Origin: Triops longicaudatus
Taxonomy: Eukaryota; Arthropoda; Branchiopoda; Notostraca; Triopsidae
Assembly: GCA_022885665.1 (NCBI GenBank)
Contig: JAGQDJ010000192.1
Location: 34,725-98,724 of the forward strand
Direction: 5' to 3'
DNA length: 64,000 nucleotides
Shown here: piece by piece, positions 24,718 to 35,800 of the stretch
Layout of the letters: every line of letters begins with the position of its first letter
Numbering within the stretch: position 1 is the first letter of the stretch
Position numbers and translations under genes: made by a program
Notes under the pieces: model-generated
Database searches by the model: none
Told to the model about the DNA's origin: nothing
Seen by the model: the letters and a program-made list of their open reading frames with translations, nothing else

Positions 24718-27700
24718 TTACACTTGGGGATATATTAACGAGGACACCTTAGGAAGCATCGTTTGTACCAAGGGGGGAAAACTGCGGCCGAGGAAGTACG
24801 GCCTCATGACGGAGTTGGAGCCGGTGAGGGTGGAATGGCTGGAAGGGTTGAATTCCGTGGAACCTGGATTAGAAGTACGGAGAGCCGGTGCGGGTAAATT
24901 TGCTCCTTGCTGTGCGAGTGGGTAAGAATTCATGGCATAATTACTGTCGTTGGGGTTCTGAAATAACTCGCCGTGTTGACTTTCTCGGTGTCTTCGGAGA
25001 TCCACTTTGCGCTGAAAGGCTCGGCCGCACGTATCACAAGAAAAGGGCTTGTAGCCCGTATGTTTTCTGGAATGCGTAATCAGATTGGATGACTGGCTAA
25101 AGGCTTTACCGCACACACCGCATTTATGGGGCTTTTCACCTGCGAAAACAAACAAAAGTGCACTTCAAATCAATCAAATCGTAAAAAGTCACGGCTGCGA
25201 CGTCTTGCAACCCCGACAGACTATCGTGGACGATATGAATACATAAAACCCCCTGCACACATGACACTCGACATAACCCCCTTTTAAGTCAATTGATTCG
25301 CTTTGTAGACGTGTTACAGACTTGGCGTTCGTCAACGTTTGCTCTTTTAACTCAATTAGATTTGGCTGAGAGAAGTGCTACGTGGGCCTAGCGTACTATA
25401 GAGCACTCTAGAGTACTTTTCCCTTCTTAGGGCATGGGGGGGGCTGTAATCGATAAATAAATATCAACACCGCTTGCGTTTGAATAACAAAACCCGCGAA
25501 AGATAAAGCGGGAGCCTGGTCTAGGTTCAGATTTAGACTTCGGTCGTTGTCAGCTTCATCGTAATCACATTTGTCAGTTTTTACAGTATAACTGCAGCAT
25601 CCTTGGCATTTGGTTTCTTGTGGTGCTGGGCTTGTTCTCTCCCGAGCTTCTCTCGCAGCTTGACAGCTTTAGCTCGGTGGGTGCTTGTGGCTTGTTGTGA
25701 TTCCATCGCCGCTCCTGGACTGTCAAGTGCACTCCGCTTGAATTACGGTTCGAGCAGAGGAAAATATTTGGTTCCATACAGTCAGACGAAACATAACGTC
25801 TCTCGAGACACTCGCCTTACCTTTCCCCATCGGACCTCTTGACTAGGTAATAGTTTATGACAACCCCGGCACACATGTAATACTAAGGATAAGTTATAAT
25901 GGGATTTCTGGCCCTTCTTTCTGCCACACTTTCCGTCCATGCACATCACTCGTAGCGTCTGTTGTGTTTACAAAAGTGCGTAGCGGAGAAAAGCGACAAT
26001 GGGAACGTCTGACAATTCGAGTCAAATCACAACTTACGTACTACAGTTATTCCAGAGCTCTTAACAACTAACTTCAATGTATTTTTGAAAACTATCCATG
26101 AAAACGTAGTCAAGAACAAAACATTCCGTAAGGAAAAAAAAATCCGATTGTGCTCCAATGGTTATAAAGAAGAGTTCTGTTGCCCTCATTGCTTACAAAA
26201 AAAAAATCCGTTTTAGGTCCTTTTAGTTCTCCAGGCACTTGAAACAAAAGGACTACTTATGCTTATTACACGTACCTGAGCGTTTCACAAAAGCGGAATA
26301 ATTAGGGCATAAATTATAGTAAAGTAAGTTAAGTGTCGCCAAGTTGCTATAAATTTATTTTAATTAAGACAAGAGAAAAACGAATGACAATGTTTAGCTA
26401 CGAACTGAACACAATTAAACGTAGTAAAAAAGTAATAAAAATAATGTTTATTTTAATGGAATAAATGTAGAAACTCCGTTTTGTTCACTACGATTATCGG
26501 AACTTCCGATTTTATCAATAGTCCTGGGAGTTTTCTTTTCAAGAAACTTGTTTTACGTTAGTTTCCTTCAGAATTCAACTTTTGATTCCGTATAGTATCG
26601 GTTTGTTTCATAAAGGGAAGTCAAAATTATATGGAAGAATGCAATTCTTCTTCTGTTTTATTGCAGTATCAAAATGCATTGGTGTTTTTCCTATATATTC
26701 ACAAAGTGTACACCATTTTATCATCTGGCCAATTGCTCCCAATCATCATAGCATAAAAACTTTAGAATTCCTTTAGAAACAACAACGCCGATAACTAAGC
26801 TCATGATTGTAAATTTTCTTATCGATATTGTAAGATCCTTATGATAGTAACAGACAAGTTAAGTATTTTTAATTAATAAAATAAACTTACTCAAAGAATA
26901 GTAAATGAACAATTGTTATCTTATGCTTTAGTAAGACACTCTCGAAAATCTCGAAACAATAAAGAATTCGGTTTCAACTTTCTTGTGGGAGTGTTCATGT
27001 TCAGTCTATCCAACCGCTTGGTTGAATTTGGTCTATTTTCGATGATTTTCTCGTTTTATTTTTCCTTTCCTCCAAGCCATAGTAACTTGTTTGATAGCCA
27101 ATTTTAGCTACTGCTGTAGGGCTCGCTATTGACTAATCTCATAATTCAGTTATTACACTGAGTGGGAAAAAAAACGTTGCTACTTTAAATCGTCCAATTT
27201 CCCCCTTGCAACACACTCAGAGCGCCAAGTCTGAACACAAAAACAGAACAGGAAAATCCGCTGATCAAGAAAAATTCATCGCCATGTGCATGGCGTTTAA
27301 ACTTACCAGTATGGATATAGGTGTGTTTCTTCATATCGGACTTTTGGTGAAACCGTTTGCCGCAGTATTGACAAGGATAAGGTCTGGTATCGGAATGTAT
27401 GAGTAAGTGCGTCGACAATGTGGACGAGCGTTTAAAGCATTTTCCGCACTGCTTACAGTCGAACACCTTTTCATTGTTGTGAACCGATCTATGGAAAGGC
27501 ACAAAAAAGACCCAATACAGTTAAGTTTTTCCCGAAACAACTGGGAAGATAATGGTAATGCCTGAAACATAAAGCAGTGTAACCACTTATGCCTCGTGCC
27601 CTATTGCTAAACTTGGTATCCTTTAAATGGTAATTAAAATGCAACCCAGCTGTGTGTTTGCTGCACCTGTGGATTACGTGAATGCGCTGATAGTTTCCTC

Positions 27701-28896
27701 CGATCCTATCTCTTATTGCGTATAGTGTTCCCTATTATTTTGCTATGTCGCATTGTAGCGCTCGTATTGAACTCTTTCGTGAAGAAAAATTGGCACACAT
27801 ACACTTGCATGCTGAGTAACGATGTTAACATGTGAGGAAGAATTATAATTACTTAATGTGAAATTCACATCGAGCAGATTTGGGGATGAGCTAATCTCAA
27901 GGAAACAGGAAATACGCGAAAGAAAAACGTTGAAACACGTGTCCACGTTTACCTGTGTTGACTGAGGCTCACTTCATGGCCAAAGGTTTTGTTGCAGACG
28001 TCACACGCAAAAGGCCGTTTGCCATTATGGGACCGCCGAGCATGGACCTCTAAGCCGTGGGGTGTCGAAAACATTTTGTCGCACTTGATGCACGAAAACA
28101 CGTCATTCAGCGACGTGATTTGTCGGTAGTAATCCGACGCGGAACTCGCGGGCGGAGCGGGCAATAAGTCCGGTTCCTGGTTATTGTTGTACGCGAGGTT
28201 CGCGGCCGTCGCTGCTGTAGGGCCAGCGGAACAGTTCGTGGCCAAGAAATGGCGATGTAACCAATGCGGCAGGTCATCGGGTTTCCCCCACGGAAGGGGA
28301 TTCAAGTCTTGACGTAAGGCTTGGAATCCGTAGTTGAGATACGCTAACCGTCGAGAGAACAAATTCATTCCTTGTAACATGGCATGCGGCTCTGCTTCGT
28401 CCTTGGATACTGTAGAGCTCAACGGTATTCGGCTTTCTGTGAAAGAACTTTCGCTCTCTGACTCTGTTCGATTCCGTTCTGCCGCTTTCTTGGCACTGCA
28501 ACTAGATTCGCCCAGTAACGCACTGACAGAAAAATTGCTGGAGTGGGCCGATTTCTTCACAGGGTCACTTTGACTGGTAGGATTAAAATCGTCTTCATCG
28601 CTTTCGAGCTGCAAAGGCTCCTCAGGGCCGGGTTTATCCAGTGCAATAGGTCTCCATAATGACTTGGGTGATTTGTTGGCGTTTGGGGATTTTAGCAAAT
28701 TATCCATGCCGAATGCGTCTAAATTGTTTCAAATAACCATAGCTCAGCCCAAGTTTTTTTTACGCCTTTGGAGATTGAGCCATTTAAAAAATGGTAAAAA
28801 CTTACCCATCATAGAAATGGGTTCCATTACATTACAGTTTTTATCAATCATCTCGCTAGGTGGACGAATGTCGGGAGTCTTAGTGTTGCAATCCAT
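24718..28896 (-). CDS. Gfi1/Senseless-type zinc-finger factor, copy A
   Basis: Four exons in transcript order: 28896-28806, 28718-27953, 27488-27307 and 25139-24718. They join in phase to 486 residues. Six C2H2 fingers lie at about 238-261, 267-289, 295-317, 323-345, 351-373 and 379-402. Their order and linkers match the Gfi1 family, including FSTPHGLEVHARRSH in finger 1, FKRSSTLSTHLLIH in finger 3, FHQKSDMKKHTYIH in finger 4 and FQRKVDLRRHRESQH in finger 6. Such proteins bind DNA in the nucleus and control sensory-organ or neural fate in arthropods. Residues 93-99 (FSVSALL) resemble an eh1-like Groucho-binding motif. No SNAG repressor motif is visible. The start is uncertain: the first exon is open back to its acceptor at 28936, so either translation starts at the ATG used here after a 5' leader exon, or further coding sequence lies upstream. 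Confidence 0.93.
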
Positions 28897-28936
28897 AATT
28901 TGTCCCCAAGGTTCTCGAAGAGGAAGTACCGAGAAC

Positions 28937-31560
28937 CTACAAGATAGGAAAAGGTTACGTTCACGTTGCGTTCCACAGCAATAATGCCTCAGGACCGGGA
29001 AGAGGTTTAGGGTGTCTTTATAGCCTGCACAACACGGAGTGCATTACACACATGCCAGTTGAGATAAGGTGGGTTCTGCTTTTGCTGAAGGTTTCATTGA
29101 CGAACAAAGGGTTAGAAACCCTGGATTTGGGTAACATCGGTTGTAAATCAGAGCTTTGCGAAAAGATAAAGCCCCATGGTAAAGTATTGTTACCCGTTAA
29201 GTCCGGGAAAACCAAGCCCAGGTTGATAACAGGCTGGACCAAGCCTCGCCTCGGTACAAAAATCATGCTTCACCTAAGTGCCTTAATTTAAGCTAAGTTA
29301 TCACTCGAAAGGATCTCAGCTTTCTTTCAAATGGGATCAACCCAATAAATCTGCTCCCCAGTGCTACACGTCGGCGAGATTAACTTCGAGAAAGGGAAAT
29401 TAATAGCCAAGCAAACAAAGAAATTGAAGCAAAAACGAGCTGTGACGTGCATGAGTTACGAGCGTTACTTGTATCTACTCACAAAGTAGTTCACGTAGCT
29501 CACTGAAATAGTGCTTAGCTTGATAACAGATAAACAGCTTTGACAGGACTAACTTTACCTTTTTGGTAGTTTTCCGTAAATAGCCCAAATCCCCACCCGG
29601 GCGGAGTAATCGGACTGGAAATCTGGCTTACAGCGAAAGGCCAAGCGAACACAGGACCACACAATCTACACGATCACTATAGGACTTTTAAGATACAGGT
29701 CCTGGATTCTTAGGAAATGCTTCAATCCGGAAGGTTGCGTAGAAAAACACGGCATATGGCACCCAAGGCAATTATGCCAATTTTCAGGAAAAGGAGTTGC
29801 ACAGATTGACGGCGCTGCTTGGAACAATGTTCACCATTGCGGGAAAAATTCCCAAGTCTTAACGAAGGGGACTATACAAAAGGTCCTTAGCGACGTAATC
29901 TTCGGCGAGTGATCCGGTCACTGAGTGAAACAGGTTCATCTCGTCTGAGGAGTATGCAAGGTTTGGGGGCTGAGGATGAGCACCGCGGAAGTGTTCAACA
30001 TGAGAGGAAAGCAGGGGGTTGACGAGGACGTTGGAGGGTGAAAAGCGAGTACGTGACGGGCATTGTGGCTCAGTAGCTGGTTCGGATTGGGCATCAAGAG
30101 GCTCAAGATCTGATCTTCGGTAACGAATCCTAAGGCACGGATGCTGAAGCTGGCAACTCCGCCCCTGCGTTTGCACAGCTTTTCCTGCTTCCCCCCAAAA
30201 GTGTTCTCTCCACACGCTTCCTCACATATACCACACATGCGCCATATCTCGGAGACGTACTTCTCGCGCGCTTCTGTGGGGTTTCATTCTTGTGATCCCC
30301 GTACCCCGACAACAGACCAAGGGACAAATCTGCTTCGAGCACTACTTCAGTTAGCACAGCACAACTTGACCGAGCAGTACTCGATAAAGCACACAATAAT
30401 ATTTATACCAAGCTCCAAATTTGTTTTAAGCTATTTTGTTTCTATTACGCCGGTAAAAAATCTTCTTACAACGAGTATACTAGCTTACTTGCTACTTAAG
30501 GCTGTCTGGACAGTACAATAATTTTCTTGAAGTAAAAATGTAATTTTATAATATTTTTTATGAACCTTCTGCTATAAATAGCGTTGTACTATATTATTCT
30601 TTCAGACGTGTTTTTAGAATAAGTCTCATACCAAATTTATTATTTATTGACGCAAATTTTTTTTCCAATTTTTTATCCTATTTTTTCCACCACCGTATCC
30701 TTTTGCTTATTACTGATTCTTTATGTAAAGAAATTTAAAAGAAATAAAAACATTTTTTTTACTTCTTTTATTTTACTTTGTTGTTTTGATTAACTGTGTA
30801 TGCCATTGCGCTGGCAGTTGCATCAAAAGTGGGACACTTGCCTATTTTGCAAGGCAAATATCCCCAGCTTTTTTCAAATCTTTTCGAAAGAGGGGATAGG
30901 GTTGACATCTTTTGGTCTTCAGTGGAGCGCGAAACTACTTTTGATCCCAAGCTGCATTTACTGTGTTTTATATCCGCTACAGAAATAACAAAGAAGAGCA
31001 AGTTTAAAGTTTTGTCGGTCAAACATATCTTACATGAAGGACGCAAAGAGGCGCAAAAACAACACTTTTTCCACCGTGGAATTTAGGTTCCCCATTTCCT
31101 ATGTTTTTTTTTCGTGTTTTATAGTACCTTTTTTGCAACAAGCGAGATTCTCATAAGGAAATGATTTTGGCCCCATTTTCTACCAATTGCCAGACGTAAT
31201 AGAACATTAGTCACATTTTACCAGTGACTTTTCGTAAGTGCACAAAGGGTTTTCTTGCATTATAACCCCTTTCGTTTCATCACAGAAGCTCAGATATCGG
31301 TCACGGGGATGAGAAGTGGCTGGGGGATAGGGAAAACGGAGTAAATAACGGGGTGTACTCGGAAAATGACCTGTTACTGCTGTTTGTTTCACACAGTGGT
31401 CATAAAATTTTGCTGGAAACTTGTTTGACTGGTTGTATCCTCGTGTGGTGTCAGCTGAGTATAAAATGCGACTGCTTCTGGATGCGTTTCGATCATTCCG
31501 TAAGAGGCTTACGACAGTTTGTTCCCTGCGTTAAACCGATTCGTGGGTATTTTCCACCTC
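28937..31560. other. 5' flank of copy A, no gene recognised
   Basis: This interval lies upstream of the first visible coding exon of copy A and upstream of the lysozyme gene. It should hold the leader exon(s) and promoter of copy A, because the exon at 28936 begins at a splice acceptor (TAG before GTTCTCGG), but I could not identify the donor partner. The open frame at 29859-30215 on the minus strand has no recognisable domain. Sequence from about 30400 to 31100 is AT-rich. Confidence 0.45.
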
Positions 31561-31569
31561 CACACCTGT

Positions 31570-31576
31570 TATATAA
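31570..31576 (+). promoter_or_regulatory. candidate TATA box of the lysozyme gene
   Basis: TATATAA lies about 85 bases upstream of the lysozyme start codon, a plausible position for a core promoter with a short 5' leader. No clear initiator at the canonical distance decides it. Confidence 0.35.
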
Positions 31577-31654
31577 CTAAACGTGGTCTTAGTGTTCGTT
31601 TATAACTCTCTCCAAGCGAGAAAGTAAAGATATCAACCAAGTTTTCAACCCAAA

Positions 31655-32752
31655 ATGCGAGTTCCCGTAAATCTTAGGTAAAAAAATAAAATAAAAAATA
31701 AAACAAATAAAATAACTCTTACGTTACAAAAATGCTTAGACCGAGTTATGACATCGTATTTTTTCACAGGTGGTTGGCTCAGTTCGTGGTCCTCTTTATT
31801 TGTTGCAGTTCCAACTCCTGGGCCAAAGTTTTCGAGCGTTGCGAATTAGCTCGCGAATTAGCTGACCAACACAAACTACCCAAGCAACAAATTGCAGATT
31901 GTACGTTGAAAACCAAATTTTTCCCTTAAAATGAAACAAGCCATAACTTGTCAATATTGTCATGGTTCAACATTTTGTGACTTGATTTTTTACGCCATTT
32001 CCTCTCATTTACGACTTGTGTTGCGTGTTGTGTAGGGATTTGCCTTGTCAAATGGGAATCGGAGTTTGATACGAGCGCTGTGGGCAAACTCAACGCGGAC
32101 GGAAGTTTAGATCACGGCCTTTTCCAAATCTCTGACAAGTTTTGGTGCTCTGGACCCAACAGCACAGCAGAAGCCTGCGGATTGACTTGTGAACGTAATT
32201 ATACATTACAAAGACTTGCTTCACCTACCTTTAACTTGTTTTTGTACCCACTCATGCAGAACTCAGGGACGACGACATCAAGAATGATGTGATCTGTGCC
32301 AAACGAATCTTTCGCGAGTTCCAACGCAAGACGGGTAACGGGTTCAACGCCTGGTGAGTTATATATAAATATGCAGAAAAAAAATTAATTACATTATTTA
32401 TGGCACCAGGGCTGGCTGGAAGAGCAGGTGCCAAGGAGACAAAGCAGAGTTCATCCAAGGCTGTTTTACAGGCCAGGAGGCTACACCAGACAATAAATCC
32501 GCGCAAGAATTGGAGGATTTTCTCGAGGAACCTGATGTTATTGACGAAAAAACGATCATGAAGCTGATGGAAGCTGAACAAGGAAAGCAATCACGACAGT
32601 TCAATTATATTCAAAAACGCCAATCCCAGCTGGCCGGTCAGGCTACTATTCAACAAAGCCAACAAGTTGTCAACCCACCGTCGCGCATGTCCCAGTTGAA
32701 AAGCTCATTGTTAACTTATTTCGGTAATCTCCAAATTGTACCGGTTGGCTAA
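31655..32752 (+). CDS. c-type lysozyme with long C-terminal extension
   Basis: Five exons (31655-31677, 31770-31900, 32036-32194, 32260-32353, 32410-32752) join in phase to 249 residues. The first exon codes only seven and two-thirds codons. Residues 1-26 are a signal peptide, and the mature enzyme starts at KVFERCELA. All eight cysteines of c-type lysozymes are present (32, 54, 89, 99, 103, 117, 143, 154). Both catalytic acids are kept: Glu59 (WESEF) and Asp77 (GSLDHGLFQI). The enzyme should hydrolyse the beta-1,4 bond between N-acetylmuramic acid and N-acetylglucosamine in bacterial walls, outside cells or in the gut. It continues 94 residues past the usual end (GCF at 153-155) with an acidic segment (169-190) and a Gln-rich segment (193-222). 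An in-frame ATG at 31732 could give another start, but it would use the intron just before a good TTTTTCACAG acceptor. Confidence 0.94.
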
Positions 32753-32842
32753 GTGCAGTAAGAACCATTGTGCAAGCTAACAGAAACACTGTGTGATTTC
32801 TGCACCCTATTTTGCTTTGTGATTCCAGTATTTTACTATTTT

Positions 32843-32848
32843 ATTAAA
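32843..32848 (+). terminator. ATTAAA polyadenylation signal of the lysozyme gene
   Basis: The common variant ATTAAA occurs about 90 bases after the lysozyme stop codon. No AATAAA is nearer. Confidence 0.45.
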
Positions 32849-32859
32849 AAAAACACGTG

Positions 32860-35800
32860 CGCTGGCCGTAATGCGTTAAATGGTGTAATTTTTCGGATTT
32901 TTTGTGCCTAATCTGTTGACACGTTTAAAGCTGCGTTGTTTGTATTTAATCTTAAGTGAGTACTGGACCCTATATACCCGTACATAACAAATGAAACGAG
33001 TCAGGGTTGTTTACTTAATTTTTATTAAAGTGAATATGCACACTTCAGGTGAACAAATGGCTGGACGTTTTTATTTGTTCACAATGGGGACCCCGTCAAG
33101 CTTCCTAGCCAAACTGAAACAAAGCGCCCGCCCCTCTCACACCTGTCGAGGGCCATCAAATCAGCGTGAGAGGTTAGTCAGGTGCCCCTATCTTAAAATA
33201 GCATGAATAAGAAAGAAAACGATGCAAGCCTAGGAGTCCACGCATAAGTAACGAATCTGGACAAATTTTCCGTGGGAATCAGGAAATCCCAACTACACAA
33301 TCAAATTCGAACGCGGATTTTCCGATGTGTATTAATACACTCAATGCTTGTTTATTGCCACACAAAAAAATAATAAATTCCCGACAGCTTTCGCTTCCGT
33401 AAAATGAGAGCTTGATATGTCTACCTTTCCGACAAAGAGAAGAAATGTTATGAAGGCTACTGCATCGTAAACACAACAATTAAATGAAAAACAGAACATT
33501 ATATGTGCTTTAGAAAACTGTAGGGAAACTCACTACTAGTCTTAAATTAAGCAAAAATAATTCTGAATAATTAGCTGTGACATATCTATAAAAATAATAA
33601 AATATGGTAAAAAATAAGTAGTAAATGTTGATGCCAATAAAAAATAGGGAACAATATCAACATCACGGTACGAACAAAATCATAGTAAAATTAAAAAAAA
33701 ATAAACATAAATAGAATTAAATTATATTTTAATTCGATAATTAAAAGATAATATAATTAAGATAATTAAATAATGATTACATAATTTTGATGGGTTATGG
33801 TGTGGAATTTCTTCAACACAGAATTAAAACTGACAGCTTTTTAATGAAAATTATGTGGGGTGATAACTATTGGAATTTCGTCTAACATTTGGTAATGGGG
33901 AATAGCAATTTCAAAGGAATACTACGAAGAACTGGGCTATTTAACTTCGGCAGTCTACAATAAAAGGAAATGAGACACAGGAAAGCATCAAAGCGCAGCT
34001 GAAGTCAACTCCAATCAGACACGTGATCGAATTGTCCCTCATTAGCATGCAAAAGCGAGTTTTGAGTCAACTAGCGCTCAATTGCCTGCCGCCATGAATG
34101 GAACACCTGACTTTTACCTTGGGGTTCAGAACAAGCGGTCGAAAAAAATCTTGGCCTGTATGGCTCCAAACGCTTGTGCTGGCTTGACTTGGGTTAGAGC
34201 GCTCATTACCTCGCCGAGTGCCGTGGAGCATATGACGAGCAAGCCGGTGGTCAACCGCAAGTTAGAAGGAGCATATGGAAACCGCGGCACGAGCGAAGCT
34301 CTCGACAGGCTTCTTCCGATTCAGCTGTGTGTGTATGTGGGGGAGGAAAAGCCGGGAGTATATTCCATGCTTGACTTGTGCGTTAGCCTTATAATTTCAG
34401 CTAGATTTGCCTTGTAGGAGAGAAGGTTGAATCTCTATTTGCCTCGGGGGCAAAGTGCCCTGGAAGAAAGGAAGAAACACCACAAGACGCATGAATCTGG
34501 TTTGGCCTATGTATGTGGAGGCTTATGTTCATGTCCAGCACTTTCTTGGCCTTTGTATGAACGGGAATCTCGCATGACTAAGCTTGACTCATTATCCAAC
34601 TTGCTATTCCATAACGGCTTGGATATGCAACATGCCACCAGTCTTCTGCTACGAGATAATAGAAGAGACCCAGCGAGGAAAAAATTATACACCATGAAAA
34701 TCTTAATTGTGCAGCTAGTTACCTAGTGATTACCAAATCATAAAATCTTCATCGTGCTACCAAAGCGCACGAAATTATGAACCCAACGTCAGTTGCGTGT
34801 TTTGTATAAGTTAACAGTCTCAGCTCAAATCACACAATTTATGGACTATGACTCTTTCACTTTTTTGTTTTATTTGAAGCTCCCTAAGCGAAAATCTAGC
34901 TTCTTTGAGTTTTTATTCGCTTTTTTCGTCCTTTTTTTTCAAAACCAATTCCAGGAATCTTTTCCTCATTCTAAGTGTACCCGAAATTTTCCACCATTTT
35001 TCTTTTAAAGAAAAATTAAGCAGTTAGAATGCTTGAAGGTACTGATTCTAGAGCAAAACTTAAGACATAAATATTTGCCCAATATTTTTTTTTGAGACTC
35101 TGGAAACCCGTTGGAAAGTTAAAGCACGACAGACCGGTTCGAGTTAAGGTGTAGTACGGTTCATTTGTTATTACAGCACTGCAATTGCTTTACCTGTATT
35201 GCTATCTAAGTCACGTTCAGCCAGCAGTCAACGATCAAATGTAAACGTGGGGGTCTGTCAGGTCTTCGCAAAAAACGGTACAATGGGCTTTTCTTAATGA
35301 GACGGCAATGGTGGCCTTTGGTACGTTTTTAAAGTTGAATGAAAACTTACCCTGTTCTTGGTTGCTTGTTTTTATTAAATTTCACATTATTTTTCTTTAT
35401 GAGCAGTGCACACAAGTGAGTGTATCAGTTACACAAAATCTTCTTTCTGGGACACGTGTAAAGACACGGTTAACAGTGGCAGGACTAATTGGTGCGATAG
35501 TGCTAATTAAGGTGATAAGCCAAGTTCATTCTGCTGTAGAATAAAGTCTTTCAGGAAATTCATGCATAAGTGCTTCGTAGTTAACTGATTCTTGACTGCG
35601 TACGATTGCTGGGTCCCCCTTTCGCGCTTTTCTGCCGGAAGCTTCCCTGTTTGCTATGTGTTGACGACGACAGATAATGTTCTTTCTGAAGAAAACTTGT
35701 ACCACTCAAGCCAGCAACTCTTGCATGTGATTATTGCATTTTACACTTGAGCGAGACGACGTTGGGAAGATGAGAGTGTAAATAAAAAACAACAATCGCA

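Noticed and set aside
29859..30215. 118-residue minus-strand ORF upstream of copy A
   Set aside because: I considered it as an N-terminal exon of copy A, but no SNAG-like start, conserved motif or phase-compatible donor was found.
34082..34417. 111-residue plus-strand ORF
   Set aside because: No domain, no splice partners and GC-driven openness only.
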